From assembly GCA_016719885.1 (NCBI GenBank), contig JADJYF010000005.1, positions 62,001 to 126,000 of the forward strand: a DNA stretch of 64,000 nucleotides, read 5' to 3'. Each line of letters begins with the position of its first letter. The first letter of the stretch is position 1. Below, piece after piece: positions 1 to 8,631 of this stretch. Both the position numbers and the translations under genes were made by a program. This DNA is from Pseudomonadota bacterium. GTDB taxonomy: Bacteria; Pseudomonadota; Gammaproteobacteria; Ga0077536. Below the pieces are notes generated by a model that did no database searches, was not told the origin of the DNA, and saw nothing but the letters and a program-made list of their open reading frames with translations.

Positions 1-38
1 TTGCCCACTATGTCGACACCCGCTCCACGGTCCTGCTC

Positions 39-872
39 ATGACGCCAAGTTTGCAACAGATCCTGGGATTTCATTTCCACGCCTGGCGCCGTGGTCTCGG
101 CAACTTCGCGCTCCTGAGCCAGCGTCACTGCGTCGGCCAGATCGCGAGCATGCACCAGTCCGGTACCCACTGGCTGAAGTTCATGCTGGCCAATGCCCTA
201 TCTTACCAATACGGTACGCCGCCCCCGGCCTACAACCACGCCAATGACATCATCGGCGGCCCCAAGGACCCGATCGTCTACCCGGAGCTGCCGCGCCTTA
301 TCAGCAGCCATTCGATGCCGCATCCGCTGCTGACCCATGCCTGCATGCAACGCCGCTTCGGGCTGCCGAAATACCTGGTGCTGGTGCGCGACCTGCGCGC
401 CTCGCTGGCGTCGAACTACGTGAAATGGCGGCAACGTTACGGCGTCGATTTCTCCACCTACGTGCGCGGCGACGTGCGCGGGCGCGCCTACAACAGTGAC
501 CTGTGGTGGACGCTGCGCTTTCTGAACGCGTGGGGAGATGCCGCTGCCCGCGCGCCGCATAACGTGATGGTGCTGCGTTACGAAGACCTGCAGGCCGCGA
601 CCACCAATGAACTCGCACGTGTCGTCGCCTTCTTCGCGCTCGAGCTGTCGAGCGACGCTATCGGACATGGTGTCGCCCAGTCGGATAAACGCAGCATGGC
701 GGCACGCGACGACCCGCGGCGGCCGCCGGGCGCAGTGCGCGTGGACGGCGAGCAGGCGCAGCCCGGCTACAGCATGGACGACCACGCTTTCATCGCGGCC
801 GCCACGCGCCGCTGCCTGCGCCATCACTTCGGTTACGACTACGCGCGTCCCTGGCTCGCGACCTCGGCGTAG
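39..872 (+). CDS. Sulfotransferase family protein
   Basis: Predicted to transfer a sulfuryl group from PAPS to an acceptor such as a surface polysaccharide. The N-terminal motif SGTHW (residues 41-45) matches the PAPS 5'-phosphate loop of the sulfotransferase family, and RDLRASLASNYVKW (about residues 118-131) matches the 3'-phosphate binding segment. At 277 aa the length is normal. The frame stays open to the left edge of the window, so the start could lie upstream; the ATG at 39 is the first one visible. The 3' end overlaps the oppositely oriented glycosyltransferase gene by 34 bp. The neighbouring glycosyltransferase and ELM1-family genes suggest envelope polysaccharide modification, which is inference; the acceptor is unknown. 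Confidence 0.75.
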   Translation: MTPSLQQILGFHFHAWRRGLGNFALLSQRHCVGQIASMHQSGTHWLKFMLANALSYQYGTPPPAYNHANDIIGGPKDPIVYPELPRLISSHSMPHPLLTHACMQRRFGLPKYLVLVRDLRASLASNYVKWRQRYGVDFSTYVRGDVRGRAYNSDLWWTLRFLNAWGDAAARAPHNVMVLRYEDLQAATTNELARVVAFFALELSSDAIGHGVAQSDKRSMAARDDPRRPPGAVRVDGEQAQPGYSMDDHAFIAAATRRCLRHHFGYDYARPWLATSA

Positions 873-1963
873 ACCGCGAGCGTCGCACGCTGCAGCGCTT
901 CGACCGTGTAAGGATGCTCGCGCGGCACGGGCTTAGGATCGGCGAGCAGCGCGGCAACGCGATCGGCGGCGGCGCCCACATCGCCCTTCGGCACCAGGCC
1001 GTGCGGGAAACAGTGGCTGAGGATCTCCGCCGTGCCGCCATAGTCGTAACCCACCACCGGCGTGCCGACACTCAGGGCTTCGATGGTGGTGCGGCCGAAG
1101 GCCTCCGGCTCGGTGGTGAGCGAACAGGCGATGGTCGAGACAGCCAGCAATTCGCGCAGATCGCTGCGCTGCCCGAGGAAACTCACGTCGTCGTTCAGGC
1201 CCAGGGCCGCCACGCGTGCGCGCAATTCGTCTTCGAACGCACGTTTGCGCGGATGGGCGGCGCCGGCAATGAGACCGTGCACCGCCAGCCCGCGCTGGCG
1301 CAGCAGCGCCATCATCTCGATGAAATCGAGCTGGCCTTTCCAGCGCGTCAGGCGTGCCGGCAGGATCAGCAGCGCGCGGCCCGCGAGCGCGCCGTACTGC
1401 GCCCGCCATGCCGCCATCCACGTCGCGTCGGGTTTGAAATCGTAACTGTAGAGCGCGCGATCGACGCCGCGCGGAATGACGGTGATGCGCGCCTTATCGA
1501 CCTCGGCATAGTTGCGCGTGACATAGTCGCGGATGAAATCCGAAATCGCGATGACGCGCGTGCCGCTGACCATGATGCGTGAATAGCGATTGACGCTGTA
1601 GGGCCCGTGCACGGTCGTCACCCACGCCGGACGATGCGACGCCGGCAGAGCGCGCAGCGCGAGGTAGCCTATCCACGCCGGCAGGCGTGAACGCGCGTGC
1701 ACCACGTCGACGCCATGTTCCAATATCAAGCCGCGCAGCTTGCCGATCAAACGCAGGGTCGACAGGCGCTTCTCGCCGATCGCAAGCGTCAGGTGCTCGG
1801 CGCCGCAGGCCTCGAGTTCCGGCACCAAGCGGCCGCCCGCGCTCACCACCAGCGCGCGATGGCCGGCCGCCACCAGCGCCTCGGCAATCTGGATGGTGCC
1901 TCGCTCCACGCCGCCGACATCGAGCTGCGGCAGCAACTGCATGACTGTCAGCCGGCGCGTCAT
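839..1963 (-). CDS. Glycosyltransferase family 4 protein
   Basis: A 374-aa GT-B glycosyltransferase. The N-terminal half has the glycine-rich acceptor-side loop (LPQLDVGGVERG) and the C-terminal half has the retaining GT4 signature EPEAFGRTTIEALSVGTPVV with its paired glutamates, followed by a GGTAEI segment. The start at 1963 gives the usual GT4 opening MTRRLTVMQLLPQ and overlaps the stop of the upstream ELM1-family gene in an ATGA, indicating translational coupling; a longer reading with 84 more residues would run through that gene. It is the last gene of the run glnE-ilvE-ELM1-GT4. In pseudomonads glnE-ilvE is followed by lipopolysaccharide core genes, so a role in core or exopolysaccharide synthesis is likely. 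Donor and acceptor sugars cannot be read from sequence. Confidence 0.88.
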   Translation of the reverse strand: MTRRLTVMQLLPQLDVGGVERGTIQIAEALVAAGHRALVVSAGGRLVPELEACGAEHLTLAIGEKRLSTLRLIGKLRGLILEHGVDVVHARSRLPAWIGYLALRALPASHRPAWVTTVHGPYSVNRYSRIMVSGTRVIAISDFIRDYVTRNYAEVDKARITVIPRGVDRALYSYDFKPDATWMAAWRAQYGALAGRALLILPARLTRWKGQLDFIEMMALLRQRGLAVHGLIAGAAHPRKRAFEDELRARVAALGLNDDVSFLGQRSDLRELLAVSTIACSLTTEPEAFGRTTIEALSVGTPVVGYDYGGTAEILSHCFPHGLVPKGDVGAAADRVAALLADPKPVPREHPYTVEALQRATLAVYAEVASQGRA

Positions 1964-2877
1964 GACGGCGTGACCGCCAGCGGCCAGCGCGCGAGGATGA
2001 GATCGGCGAAGCGATCTGCTTCGCGCAGCAACGGCGGCTCGTGGTTCCGCAACGAGGCCTGGTCGGACAGCTTCATGACGAGGCCGCGCGCATGCAGATC
2101 CGCCGCAATCGCGGTGATGCGATCGTCGCGCCGCGCCGGCACCTCCAGTACCCCGACGCGCGCGCCGGCGCTCAAGGCTTCGTAGATCATCGACACGCTG
2201 TCGGCGCTCACCCACACCTCGGCGGCGCGCGCCAGGAGCCCGGGCAACCAGTCCACGGGCGTATCGCGATGGCTGTGGAACTCGATGCCCGGGTATGCGG
2301 CCAGCGCGTTGCCGAGCTCCGGCGGTGAACGCCGCGAGTCGCTCACCACCCAGCGCATGCGCGGCGCGTGGCGCAGCAACACGGCGAGCTGCGCGAGCAG
2401 TCCCTCCGTGTGCCAGCCATGATGGCCGGACGGTCCGCCCAACAGCACCACGCCCAGGGTCGCATCGCGCTCCGCGCCCGCGCGCATCGGGTTGAGCGGG
2501 CCCTCGCTGACTTCGACATGCGGGCCGGCGCGCAGGCCATCATGGCGCGGCACGATGCACAGGTCGAAACAGGCGGTCGGCAGCTGCGGTCGCATCAGGT
2601 AGACCGTGCGTCCGCCGCGTGCCCGGCGCGTGGCCAGCATCGGCAGCACACAGGCGCGCCCGGCGCCCAGCACCAGGTGCGGCGCGGGCAGATGCCGCCA
2701 CGCCGGCAGCACGCCGCGCGCGACGTCGATGAGCCGCGTCAACGGTGAGACCGGTACCGGCAGGCGATGATGTTCGAGGGGAGTTCGGGCGGCGAGGGCT
2801 TCGAGCAAACCCTCGCACTGGCGTTCGTGACCGCGTTTGCCGTCGGTCCATTGCCACACCACCAGCGCGCGATTCAT
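1960..2877 (-). CDS. ELM1 family (DUF1022) protein, GT-B-like
   Basis: A 305-aa protein of the family named after plant mitochondrial fission factor ELM1. The opening with VVWQWTDGKRGHERQCEGL and the late motif VWVSADSVSMIYEALSAG are typical, the latter resembling the nucleotide-sugar site of GT-B glycosyltransferases. Bacteria have no mitochondria, and bacterial members often sit beside lipopolysaccharide or lipid glycosylation genes, as here, where the gene is coupled by ATGA overlap to a GT4 glycosyltransferase and lies 25 bp after ilvE. I infer an envelope glycosylation role; the exact reaction is unknown. No membrane segment or signal peptide is evident. Confidence 0.82.
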   Translation of the reverse strand: MNRALVVWQWTDGKRGHERQCEGLLEALAARTPLEHHRLPVPVSPLTRLIDVARGVLPAWRHLPAPHLVLGAGRACVLPMLATRRARGGRTVYLMRPQLPTACFDLCIVPRHDGLRAGPHVEVSEGPLNPMRAGAERDATLGVVLLGGPSGHHGWHTEGLLAQLAVLLRHAPRMRWVVSDSRRSPPELGNALAAYPGIEFHSHRDTPVDWLPGLLARAAEVWVSADSVSMIYEALSAGARVGVLEVPARRDDRITAIAADLHARGLVMKLSDQASLRNHEPPLLREADRFADLILARWPLAVTPS

Positions 2878-2902
2878 GGCAGCACCGCGCGCCGGCCGCG
2901 TT

Positions 2903-3826
2903 TCATTTGACCAGTGTGAGCCACTCCGGCGGGCACTTGCGCCGGCCTTCGACGAGGTCGAGGTAGATACCCTGCAGCTTCTGCGTGATGGGCCCGATGG
3001 AGCCCTTGCCGATCTGGCGATTGTCGAGTTCGCGGATCGGCGTGACCTCGGCGGCGGTGCCGGTGAAGAAGCATTCGTCGGCGATGTAGACCTCGTCGCG
3101 GGTGATGCGCTTCTCTTCCACCTCGATGCCTTCCTCGCGCGCGATCTGCATGACGGTGTCGCGCGTGATGCCTTCCAGCACCGAGGTCAGGGACGGCGTG
3201 TAGAGCTTGCCACGGCGCACGATGAAGATGTTCTCACCGCTGCCCTCGGCCACCATGCCGTCGGCATCGAGCAGCAGCGCTTCGTCGTAGCCGTCGCGCG
3301 CCGCTTCCTGCAGCGCGAGGATCGAATTGATGTAGTTGCCGCAGGCCTTGGCGTGGGCCATCACGCTGTTGACGAGGTGGCGGGTGTAGGACGAGGTCTT
3401 GATGCGGATGCCCTTGGTCAGCGCATCGGCGCCGAGGTAGGCGCCCCAGAACCACGCGGCAACCGCCACGTGGGTGGAGAGATTCTGCGCATGCAGGCCC
3501 ATGCCTTCCGAGCCGTAGAAAGCCAGCGGGCGGATATAGGCGGTTTCGAGCTTGTTCTCGCGCACGCTGGCGATGCAGGCCTCGGCCACCTGTTCGTGCG
3601 TGAAGGGCATCTTCATCTCGAGAATGTGGCAGGTGTCGAAGAAGCGCTTCACATGATCGTCGAGGCGGAATATGGCCGTGCCCTTGGCGGTCTTGTAGGC
3701 GCGGATGCCTTCGAACGCGCCGACGCCGTAATGCAGCGAATGGGTCAATACATGGACGTTGGCGTCGCGCCACGGGACCAGCGCCCCATCCATCCAGATC
3801 ACTCCATCGCGATCGGCGTAACTCAT
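2903..3826 (-). CDS. ilvE: Branched-chain amino acid aminotransferase
   Basis: A PLP fold-type IV aminotransferase making valine, leucine and isoleucine from their 2-oxo acids with glutamate. The 307-aa length matches IlvE. The PLP lysine is K160 in HAKACGNY, and the EGSGENIF segment (194-201) is the cofactor phosphate/substrate loop. The start at 3826 is supported by an AGGAGAG ribosome site 6-7 bp upstream and by the family opening (MSYADRDGVIWMDG); a reading 57 residues longer would extend into glnE. The ATG overlaps the glnE stop in an ATGA, so the two are probably translationally coupled. glnE-ilvE adjacency is a conserved gammaproteobacterial arrangement. Confidence 0.96.
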   Translation of the reverse strand: MSYADRDGVIWMDGALVPWRDANVHVLTHSLHYGVGAFEGIRAYKTAKGTAIFRLDDHVKRFFDTCHILEMKMPFTHEQVAEACIASVRENKLETAYIRPLAFYGSEGMGLHAQNLSTHVAVAAWFWGAYLGADALTKGIRIKTSSYTRHLVNSVMAHAKACGNYINSILALQEAARDGYDEALLLDADGMVAEGSGENIFIVRRGKLYTPSLTSVLEGITRDTVMQIAREEGIEVEEKRITRDEVYIADECFFTGTAAEVTPIRELDNRQIGKGSIGPITQKLQGIYLDLVEGRRKCPPEWLTLVK

Positions 3827-6723
3827 GTGCTCTCTCCTGCGTGTGCTTGCGGACTTAAGACGGTGTTCCAGATCTCGCGGACTTCCTGGCGCTGCGCTTG
3901 AAACACGTGGGCATCCACCAGCCCGTCTATCTGTTGCAAGGCGCAGCGGTGCAGCTCGGCACGATAGGCGAAATAGGCATCGTGCAGGCCGCGGCACAGC
4001 GTGGCCGGCAGCAAACCCAGGTCAGCGATAGTCTCGAGGAGTCGCAGGTTGTCGGTCCAGGCGAGCAGCGACGGATGTGCGCCGGCCCACCGAAGGACGG
4101 CGTATTGCACCATAAATTCAATGTCAGTAATACCTCCGGGCCCGTGCTTCAAGTCGAAGCTCGCGGCATTGCCGCGATCGAGCTCCTTGCACATGCGCTC
4201 GCGCATTTCGACGATGTCGCGCTTGAGCGCCTCGCCATCACGCGGCCGCGCCAGCACCTCGGCACGGATGTCGCCGAAGCGCGCGGCGAGCCTGTCATCA
4301 CCCGCAATCGCTCGCGCACGCACCAGCGCCTGGTGTTCCCACACCCACGCTTCGCGCAGCTGATAGCTGGCAAAAGCTTCGCAGTTGGTGACCAGCTGAC
4401 CGGCCGCGCCGCTGGGCCGCAGACGCGTGTCCACCTCGTAGGTCGCGCCGGACGGCGTGACCGTGGCAAGGATGTGGATCAGGCGCTGCACGAGGCGGCT
4501 GAAGAACACGTTGTTCTCCACCGCGCGCTCGCCCTGGGTGCGCTGATCCTCGCCGTGGCTGTCGTGCAGGAAGACCAGATCGAGGTCCGACCCGTAGCCG
4601 AGCTCCCAGCCGCCGAGCTTGCCGTAGGCGACCACCGCGATGTGCGCCGTGCGGCGCCTGTCGCCCTCGATGCAGCCGGGCTCGCCGTGGCGCGCGACGA
4701 GATCGCGCCACGCCAGCGCGAGCGCGGCGTTGACGCAGGCCTCGGCGATGTAGGTGAGCTGGTTGCTGACCTCGGCTATCGGGAACTGGCCGGTGATGTC
4801 GCTGGCCGCCACGCGCAGCACCTGGCTGTTCTTGAACGTGCGCAGCGTTTCCATCGCCACTTCCAGATCGACCGCCTCGCCGAGTTGTTCGGCCAGCAGT
4901 GCGTGCAGTCGTGACTGGTCGGGTGGCGCGTACAGCGTGCGCGCGTCCAGCAGTTCGTCGAGCAGCAGCGGATGACGGGTGATCTGCTGCGCGATCCAGC
5001 CGCTGGCCGCGAACAGTTCGATGAGGCGCGCCAGCGCATCGGGGTTGTCGGCCAGGAAAGCGAGATACACGCTGCGGCCCGCCACCGCGCGCAGCAGCGC
5101 GGCCACGCGTTGCAGGGTTTCGTCCTTGAGCGCGCGCGTGCACGCCCACTCGAGCAGGGTGGGCATGATGCGATCGAGGCGCGCACGACTGTGCTGGCTC
5201 AAGCGCGCCTGGAAGCGTTCGGCCTTGAGCGCGAGCACCAGCTCAGCCAGCACCGCGCTGTCGGCGCGACCGAGTTCCACCAGCCGCGCGCCGAGCGGCT
5301 CGTCTTCGCTGGCCTGCTGCCACAGGCTCTCCCACACGCTGACGCTGGCGGCGGCGTCTTCATCGGGCGCGCCGGCCGGTTTCAACAGCGCCGCGAACAG
5401 CGCGCGGGTGGCGTGGCGATGGCGGTTCAATTCGGCCTGCAGCGCATCCCAGTCGGCAAAACCCGCGGCGAAGGCGATGCGCGCGCGTTCCTTATCGTCG
5501 CGCGGCAGGCTGTGGGTCTGTTCGTCGCGCACCTGCTGCAGACGATGTTCGACCATGCGCAGGAAGCGGTAACTGGCACTGAGCGTCGCCACCTCGTCGG
5601 CTTCCAGCAGGCCGAGTTCCGCGCACGCCTTGAGCGTCGGCATGAGGGCGCGCTGTCGCAGGCGCGCCTCGCGGCCGCCGCGCGTCAACTGGAACAGCTG
5701 GCCGGTGAATTCGATTTCGCGTATGCCGCCGCGTCCGCGCTTGACGTTGTCATTGAGCGCGGTGCTGCTGGTCTCGCGATCGATCAGCGCTTTCATTTCA
5801 CGCAGCGCGTCGAGCGCGCCGAAATCGAGATAGCGTCGGAACACGAACGGTCTCACCAGCGCTTCCAGTGCCAGCCGACAGCGTTCGTCGCCGCACAGCG
5901 CGCGCGCCTTGATCAAGGCATAGCGTTCCCAATCGCGCCCATGCAGCGCGTAGTAGTGTTCGATGGCGGCCAGGCTGCTGGTCAAGGGCCCGCTGTCGCC
6001 GAAAGGACGCAGGCGCATGTCGACGCGGAACACGTAGCCGTCGGCGGTCTTGTCATTCAAAAGGCCGATGAGCTCGCGCCCGACGCGGTCGAAATATTCC
6101 TGGTGTTCGATGTCCTTGCGCCCGCCGCGGGTTTCGCCGTCGTTCTCGTAGATGAACAGCAGATCGATGTCCGACGAGAAGTTGAGCTCGCCGCCGCCGA
6201 GCTTGCCCATGCCCAGCACCAGCAGGCTTTGCGGCTGGCCGTGCTCGTCACAGGCGCGTCCGAAGCGCGGTGCGAGTGCGTCCTGTGCAAAGCGCACGCT
6301 GCGCGTCACCACCGCGTCGGCGAAGGCGCTGAGTTCGCCCATGATGGTATCGACGTCGACGCCGAGCTCGAGGTCGCGCCATGCGATGCGGACCATTTCG
6401 GCGCGCCGCAGAATGCGCAGCGCGGACTTGGCGGCGGCGCTGTCGTGGCAAGTCGCGAGCGCGGCGTCGAGCAGCGCGTCGTAGTCTGCCCGCGTGCGTG
6501 CCACGCCCAGGTCGGGCGCGGCCATCATGGCCAGCATCTCGGCCGGCCGGCGAATGGCGTACTCGGCCACGAACAGGCTCTTGGCGAAGGCCGCCCCGAG
6601 GCGCGCGCGCAGGTCGCCGGCGAGCGCGTCGGCCGCCGCCGCGCCGGCCGCGTCGTCGAAGCGCTCGAGCAGGCGCGCGGTGTCGTCGCCGAGTATCGCG
6701 GGCAGTGCCGCCAGTTCGTTCAT
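3823..6723 (-). CDS. glnE: Bifunctional glutamine synthetase adenylyltransferase/deadenylase
   Basis: A 966-aa cytoplasmic enzyme that attaches AMP to glutamine synthetase and removes it, under control of PII proteins and glutamine. Both nucleotidyltransferase domains are intact: the N-terminal (deadenylase) domain carries GMGKLGGGELNFSSDIDLLF at 171-190, and the C-terminal (adenylylase) domain carries YGKLGGWELGYGSDLDLVF near residue 707, each with the metal-binding GSD/SSD-x-D pair. Length is normal for GlnE. It is the first gene of a leftward unit that continues into ilvE by ATGA overlap. The divergent ybdL-like gene starts 123 bp away, and that gap must hold both promoters. Confidence 0.97.
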   Translation of the reverse strand: MNELAALPAILGDDTARLLERFDDAAGAAAADALAGDLRARLGAAFAKSLFVAEYAIRRPAEMLAMMAAPDLGVARTRADYDALLDAALATCHDSAAAKSALRILRRAEMVRIAWRDLELGVDVDTIMGELSAFADAVVTRSVRFAQDALAPRFGRACDEHGQPQSLLVLGMGKLGGGELNFSSDIDLLFIYENDGETRGGRKDIEHQEYFDRVGRELIGLLNDKTADGYVFRVDMRLRPFGDSGPLTSSLAAIEHYYALHGRDWERYALIKARALCGDERCRLALEALVRPFVFRRYLDFGALDALREMKALIDRETSSTALNDNVKRGRGGIREIEFTGQLFQLTRGGREARLRQRALMPTLKACAELGLLEADEVATLSASYRFLRMVEHRLQQVRDEQTHSLPRDDKERARIAFAAGFADWDALQAELNRHRHATRALFAALLKPAGAPDEDAAASVSVWESLWQQASEDEPLGARLVELGRADSAVLAELVLALKAERFQARLSQHSRARLDRIMPTLLEWACTRALKDETLQRVAALLRAVAGRSVYLAFLADNPDALARLIELFAASGWIAQQITRHPLLLDELLDARTLYAPPDQSRLHALLAEQLGEAVDLEVAMETLRTFKNSQVLRVAASDITGQFPIAEVSNQLTYIAEACVNAALALAWRDLVARHGEPGCIEGDRRRTAHIAVVAYGKLGGWELGYGSDLDLVFLHDSHGEDQRTQGERAVENNVFFSRLVQRLIHILATVTPSGATYEVDTRLRPSGAAGQLVTNCEAFASYQLREAWVWEHQALVRARAIAGDDRLAARFGDIRAEVLARPRDGEALKRDIVEMRERMCKELDRGNAASFDLKHGPGGITDIEFMVQYAVLRWAGAHPSLLAWTDNLRLLETIADLGLLPATLCRGLHDAYFAYRAELHRCALQQIDGLVDAHVFQAQRQEVREIWNTVLSPQAHAGEST

Positions 6724-6846
6724 GCCGTCATTCCACAGGTGTCGCGTTTCGCCATCGCGGTTGATCTATCGCGCCGTGGCGGTGAAACTCGAAATTCGCC
6801 GCGCGCCGCCTGCGCGGCATTGTCCATCAAAGTTTCATACACCGTC

Positions 6847-8004
6847 ATGAGCAGCACGCCGCGTCTGATCAGCAAATTGCCGGATGTCGGCACCACCATC
6901 TTCACCATCATGTCGCAGATGGCGGCCGACCATGGCGCCATCAACCTGTCGCAGGGCTATCCCGATTACGACGGTCCGGCGGCGCTGACCGAGCGCCTTG
7001 CCTGGTACACCACGCATGGCCACAACCAGTACGCGCCGCTGGCCGGCATCGCCCCGCTGCGCGCGCAGGTGGCCGCCAAGGTCGAGCGCTTCTACGACCA
7101 CCGCATCGACGCCGACACCCAGGTCACCGTCACGCCCGGTGCGACCGAGGCCATCTTCTGCGCGGTGCACGCGGTGGTGCGGCCAGGTGACGAGGTCATC
7201 ATGTTCGACCCGGTCTACGACAGCTACGACCCGGCGGTGCGCCTCGCCGGCGGCGTGCCGGTGCACCTGGTGCTCGCCGCGCCCGCCTATCGTATCGACT
7301 GGCAGGCGGTCGAGCGCGCGATCACGCCGCGCACGCGCATGATCATGGTCAACTCACCGCACAATCCCTCGGGCAGCGTGCTGGACGCGGACGATCTGCG
7401 CGCCTTGCTCGACATCGCCGAACGGCACGACCTCATCGTCATTTCCGACGAGGTCTACGAACACCTGGTGTTCGACGGCCAGCCCCATTGCAGCGTGCTG
7501 CGCGTGCCGCGCCTCGCCGCGCGCAGCTACGCGATATTCTCGTTTGGCAAAACCTTTCATGTGACCGGCTGGAAGACCGGCTACTGCGTGGCGCCGCCGG
7601 CCCTGATGGTGGAATTCAAACGCGTGCACCAGTTCGTGGCCTTCGTCACCGCCACGCCCCTGCAATATGCGCTGGCGGATTTCATGGCCCACCATCCCGA
7701 ACACCTCGACCAGTTGCCGGCCTTCTACCAGCGCAAGCGCGACCTGTTCCTGGCCGCCATGGCCGGATCACGTTTTCGCTTGACGCCGAGCGCCGGCACC
7801 TTTTTCCAGCTCGCCGAATACAGTGCGGTGTCGAGCCTCGACGACATGCGCATGGTCGAGTGGCTGACCAAGGACATCGGCGTGGCCGCCATACCGATGT
7901 CGGTGTTCTACCAGTCACCGCCGGCGCAGCGCTACGTGCGCTTTTGCTTCTGCAAGGAAGACGACACCTTGCGCGCCGCGGCGGCCAAGCTCAGCGCCCT
8001 GTAG
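6847..8004 (+). CDS. ybdL: Methionine aminotransferase (YbdL type)
   Basis: A 385-aa PLP fold-type I aminotransferase very similar to E. coli YbdL, which prefers methionine, histidine and phenylalanine. Matching segments include SKLPDVGTTIFTIMSQMA at the N-terminus, INLSQGYPDYDGP, NSPHNPSGSV, and SFGKTFHVTGWKTGYC with the PLP lysine K235. The start at 6847 gives the YbdL-like N-terminus; the frame is open far upstream, but that part is antisense to glnE. It may act in methionine salvage or general transamination; no salvage genes are adjacent. The TAG stop codon is the first part of a REP-like repeat, and fxsA faces it from the other side. Confidence 0.92.
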   Translation: MSSTPRLISKLPDVGTTIFTIMSQMAADHGAINLSQGYPDYDGPAALTERLAWYTTHGHNQYAPLAGIAPLRAQVAAKVERFYDHRIDADTQVTVTPGATEAIFCAVHAVVRPGDEVIMFDPVYDSYDPAVRLAGGVPVHLVLAAPAYRIDWQAVERAITPRTRMIMVNSPHNPSGSVLDADDLRALLDIAERHDLIVISDEVYEHLVFDGQPHCSVLRVPRLAARSYAIFSFGKTFHVTGWKTGYCVAPPALMVEFKRVHQFVAFVTATPLQYALADFMAHHPEHLDQLPAFYQRKRDLFLAAMAGSRFRLTPSAGTFFQLAEYSAVSSLDDMRMVEWLTKDIGVAAIPMSVFYQSPPAQRYVRFCFCKEDDTLRAAAAKLSAL

Positions 8005-8024
8005 ATGCGAATTCATTCGCACAT
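8001..8024 (+). repeat. REP-like element, family A, single copy
   Basis: A foot GTAG followed by the near-perfect palindrome ATGCGAATTCATTCGCAC, an 8-bp stem around a TC centre. One base (A instead of G after the foot) weakens the outer pair. It lies between the convergent genes ybdL and fxsA, and the TAG of its foot is the ybdL stop codon. The same unit recurs at 38596 and as an inverted pair at 47502-47584. Confidence 0.8.
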
Positions 8025-8065
8025 GCGCCCCAGGGGCCGATTCATGCAGCGGCAGCGATGTCAGG

Positions 8066-8098
8066 GAAGTCGACCCACAGGTGGGGGGGGGGGGGGGG
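8066..8098. repeat. Degenerate family B REP remnant followed by a 16-G homopolymer
   Basis: Positions 8066-8080 read GAAGTCGACCCACAG, close to the closing arm of the family B repeat (GAAGTCGGACCCAC) with one base lost, so this may be a decayed copy. It is followed at 8083-8098 by an uninterrupted run of 16 guanines, unique in the window. The tract is non-coding, about 20 bp past the end of fxsA. The run length may be unreliable, because such homopolymers are prone to polymerase slippage and sequencing error. Confidence 0.55.
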
Positions 8099-8118
8099 AG
8101 CCACCCGTCGCCCGGTCA

Positions 8119-8565
8119 TCAAGGATCCCGCTCCACCCGGTAATCCCCTTCCAGCACCTGCGGACCGGATGCCCGGGGACCACCAGCGGCGTGGCCTTGC
8201 ACGCGCATCATGAGTCGACCCGCCAGCACGTTCCCGACCACGCGGCGTAGCGGCGGCAGCAGCAACAGGAAGGCGAACAGGTCGGTGACGAAGCCCGGCG
8301 TCACCATCAACACGCCGGCCACCACCAGCACCAGGCCGTCGAGGATGGCGGCGGTCGGCACTTCGCCGCGCGCCATGGCGGCCTGCACCTTGCGCAAGGT
8401 AGCCAGGCCCTCGAGTCGCAACAGCGCGCTGCCCAGCGCCGCTATCGCGAACAACAGCACGATGGTCCACAGCGCGCCGATTTCGTGGCCGACCTTGATC
8501 AGCACGTATATCTCGACCGTCGGCAGGCCGATGAAGAGCAGCAGCAGAATGACGAACACGGGCAT
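8119..8565 (-). CDS. fxsA: FxsA family inner-membrane protein
   Basis: A 148-aa small membrane protein of the FxsA family (cytoplasmic-membrane protein linked in E. coli to relief of phage T7 exclusion). The N-terminal segment VFVILLLLFIGLPTVEIYVL, a second helix around IVLLFAIAALGSALLRL, and a pair of hydrophobic segments around GLVLVVAGVLMVTPGFVTD match the family; the LRLEG and TPGFVTD motifs are characteristic. The tail is hydrophilic and poorly conserved. It is transcribed alone, divergently from cutA, with 66 bp between the start codons. Molecular function is not established. Confidence 0.9.
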   Translation of the reverse strand: MPVFVILLLLFIGLPTVEIYVLIKVGHEIGALWTIVLLFAIAALGSALLRLEGLATLRKVQAAMARGEVPTAAILDGLVLVVAGVLMVTPGFVTDLFAFLLLLPPLRRVVGNVLAGRLMMRVQGHAAGGPRASGPQVLEGDYRVERDP

Positions 8566-8572
8566 GGACAGG

Positions 8573-8602
8573 TTAGCTGGGGCCGGGGCGGCGGATTACA
8601 AT
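8573..8602 (+). promoter_or_regulatory. Candidate promoter for cutA-dsbD
   Basis: TTAGCT at 8573-8578 and TACAAT at 8597-8602 are separated by 18 bp; the -10 matches consensus at five of six bases and the -35 at three. It lies 30 bp ahead of the cutA start in the divergent fxsA-cutA gap. Weak, sequence-only evidence. Confidence 0.4.
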
Positions 8603-8631
8603 AGCAGCATGCCCCTCGAAGGTCGCCTGCG

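Noticed and set aside
1..38. A start of the sulfotransferase before the window, or the end of another gene fused to it
   Set aside because: The frame is open to the edge, but 12 codons are too few to judge. Left as an uncertainty in the gene entry.
4972..6846. A 625-residue N-terminal extension of the YbdL-like aminotransferase
   Set aside because: The extension is antisense to glnE and the homologous YbdL begins at the ATG at 6847.
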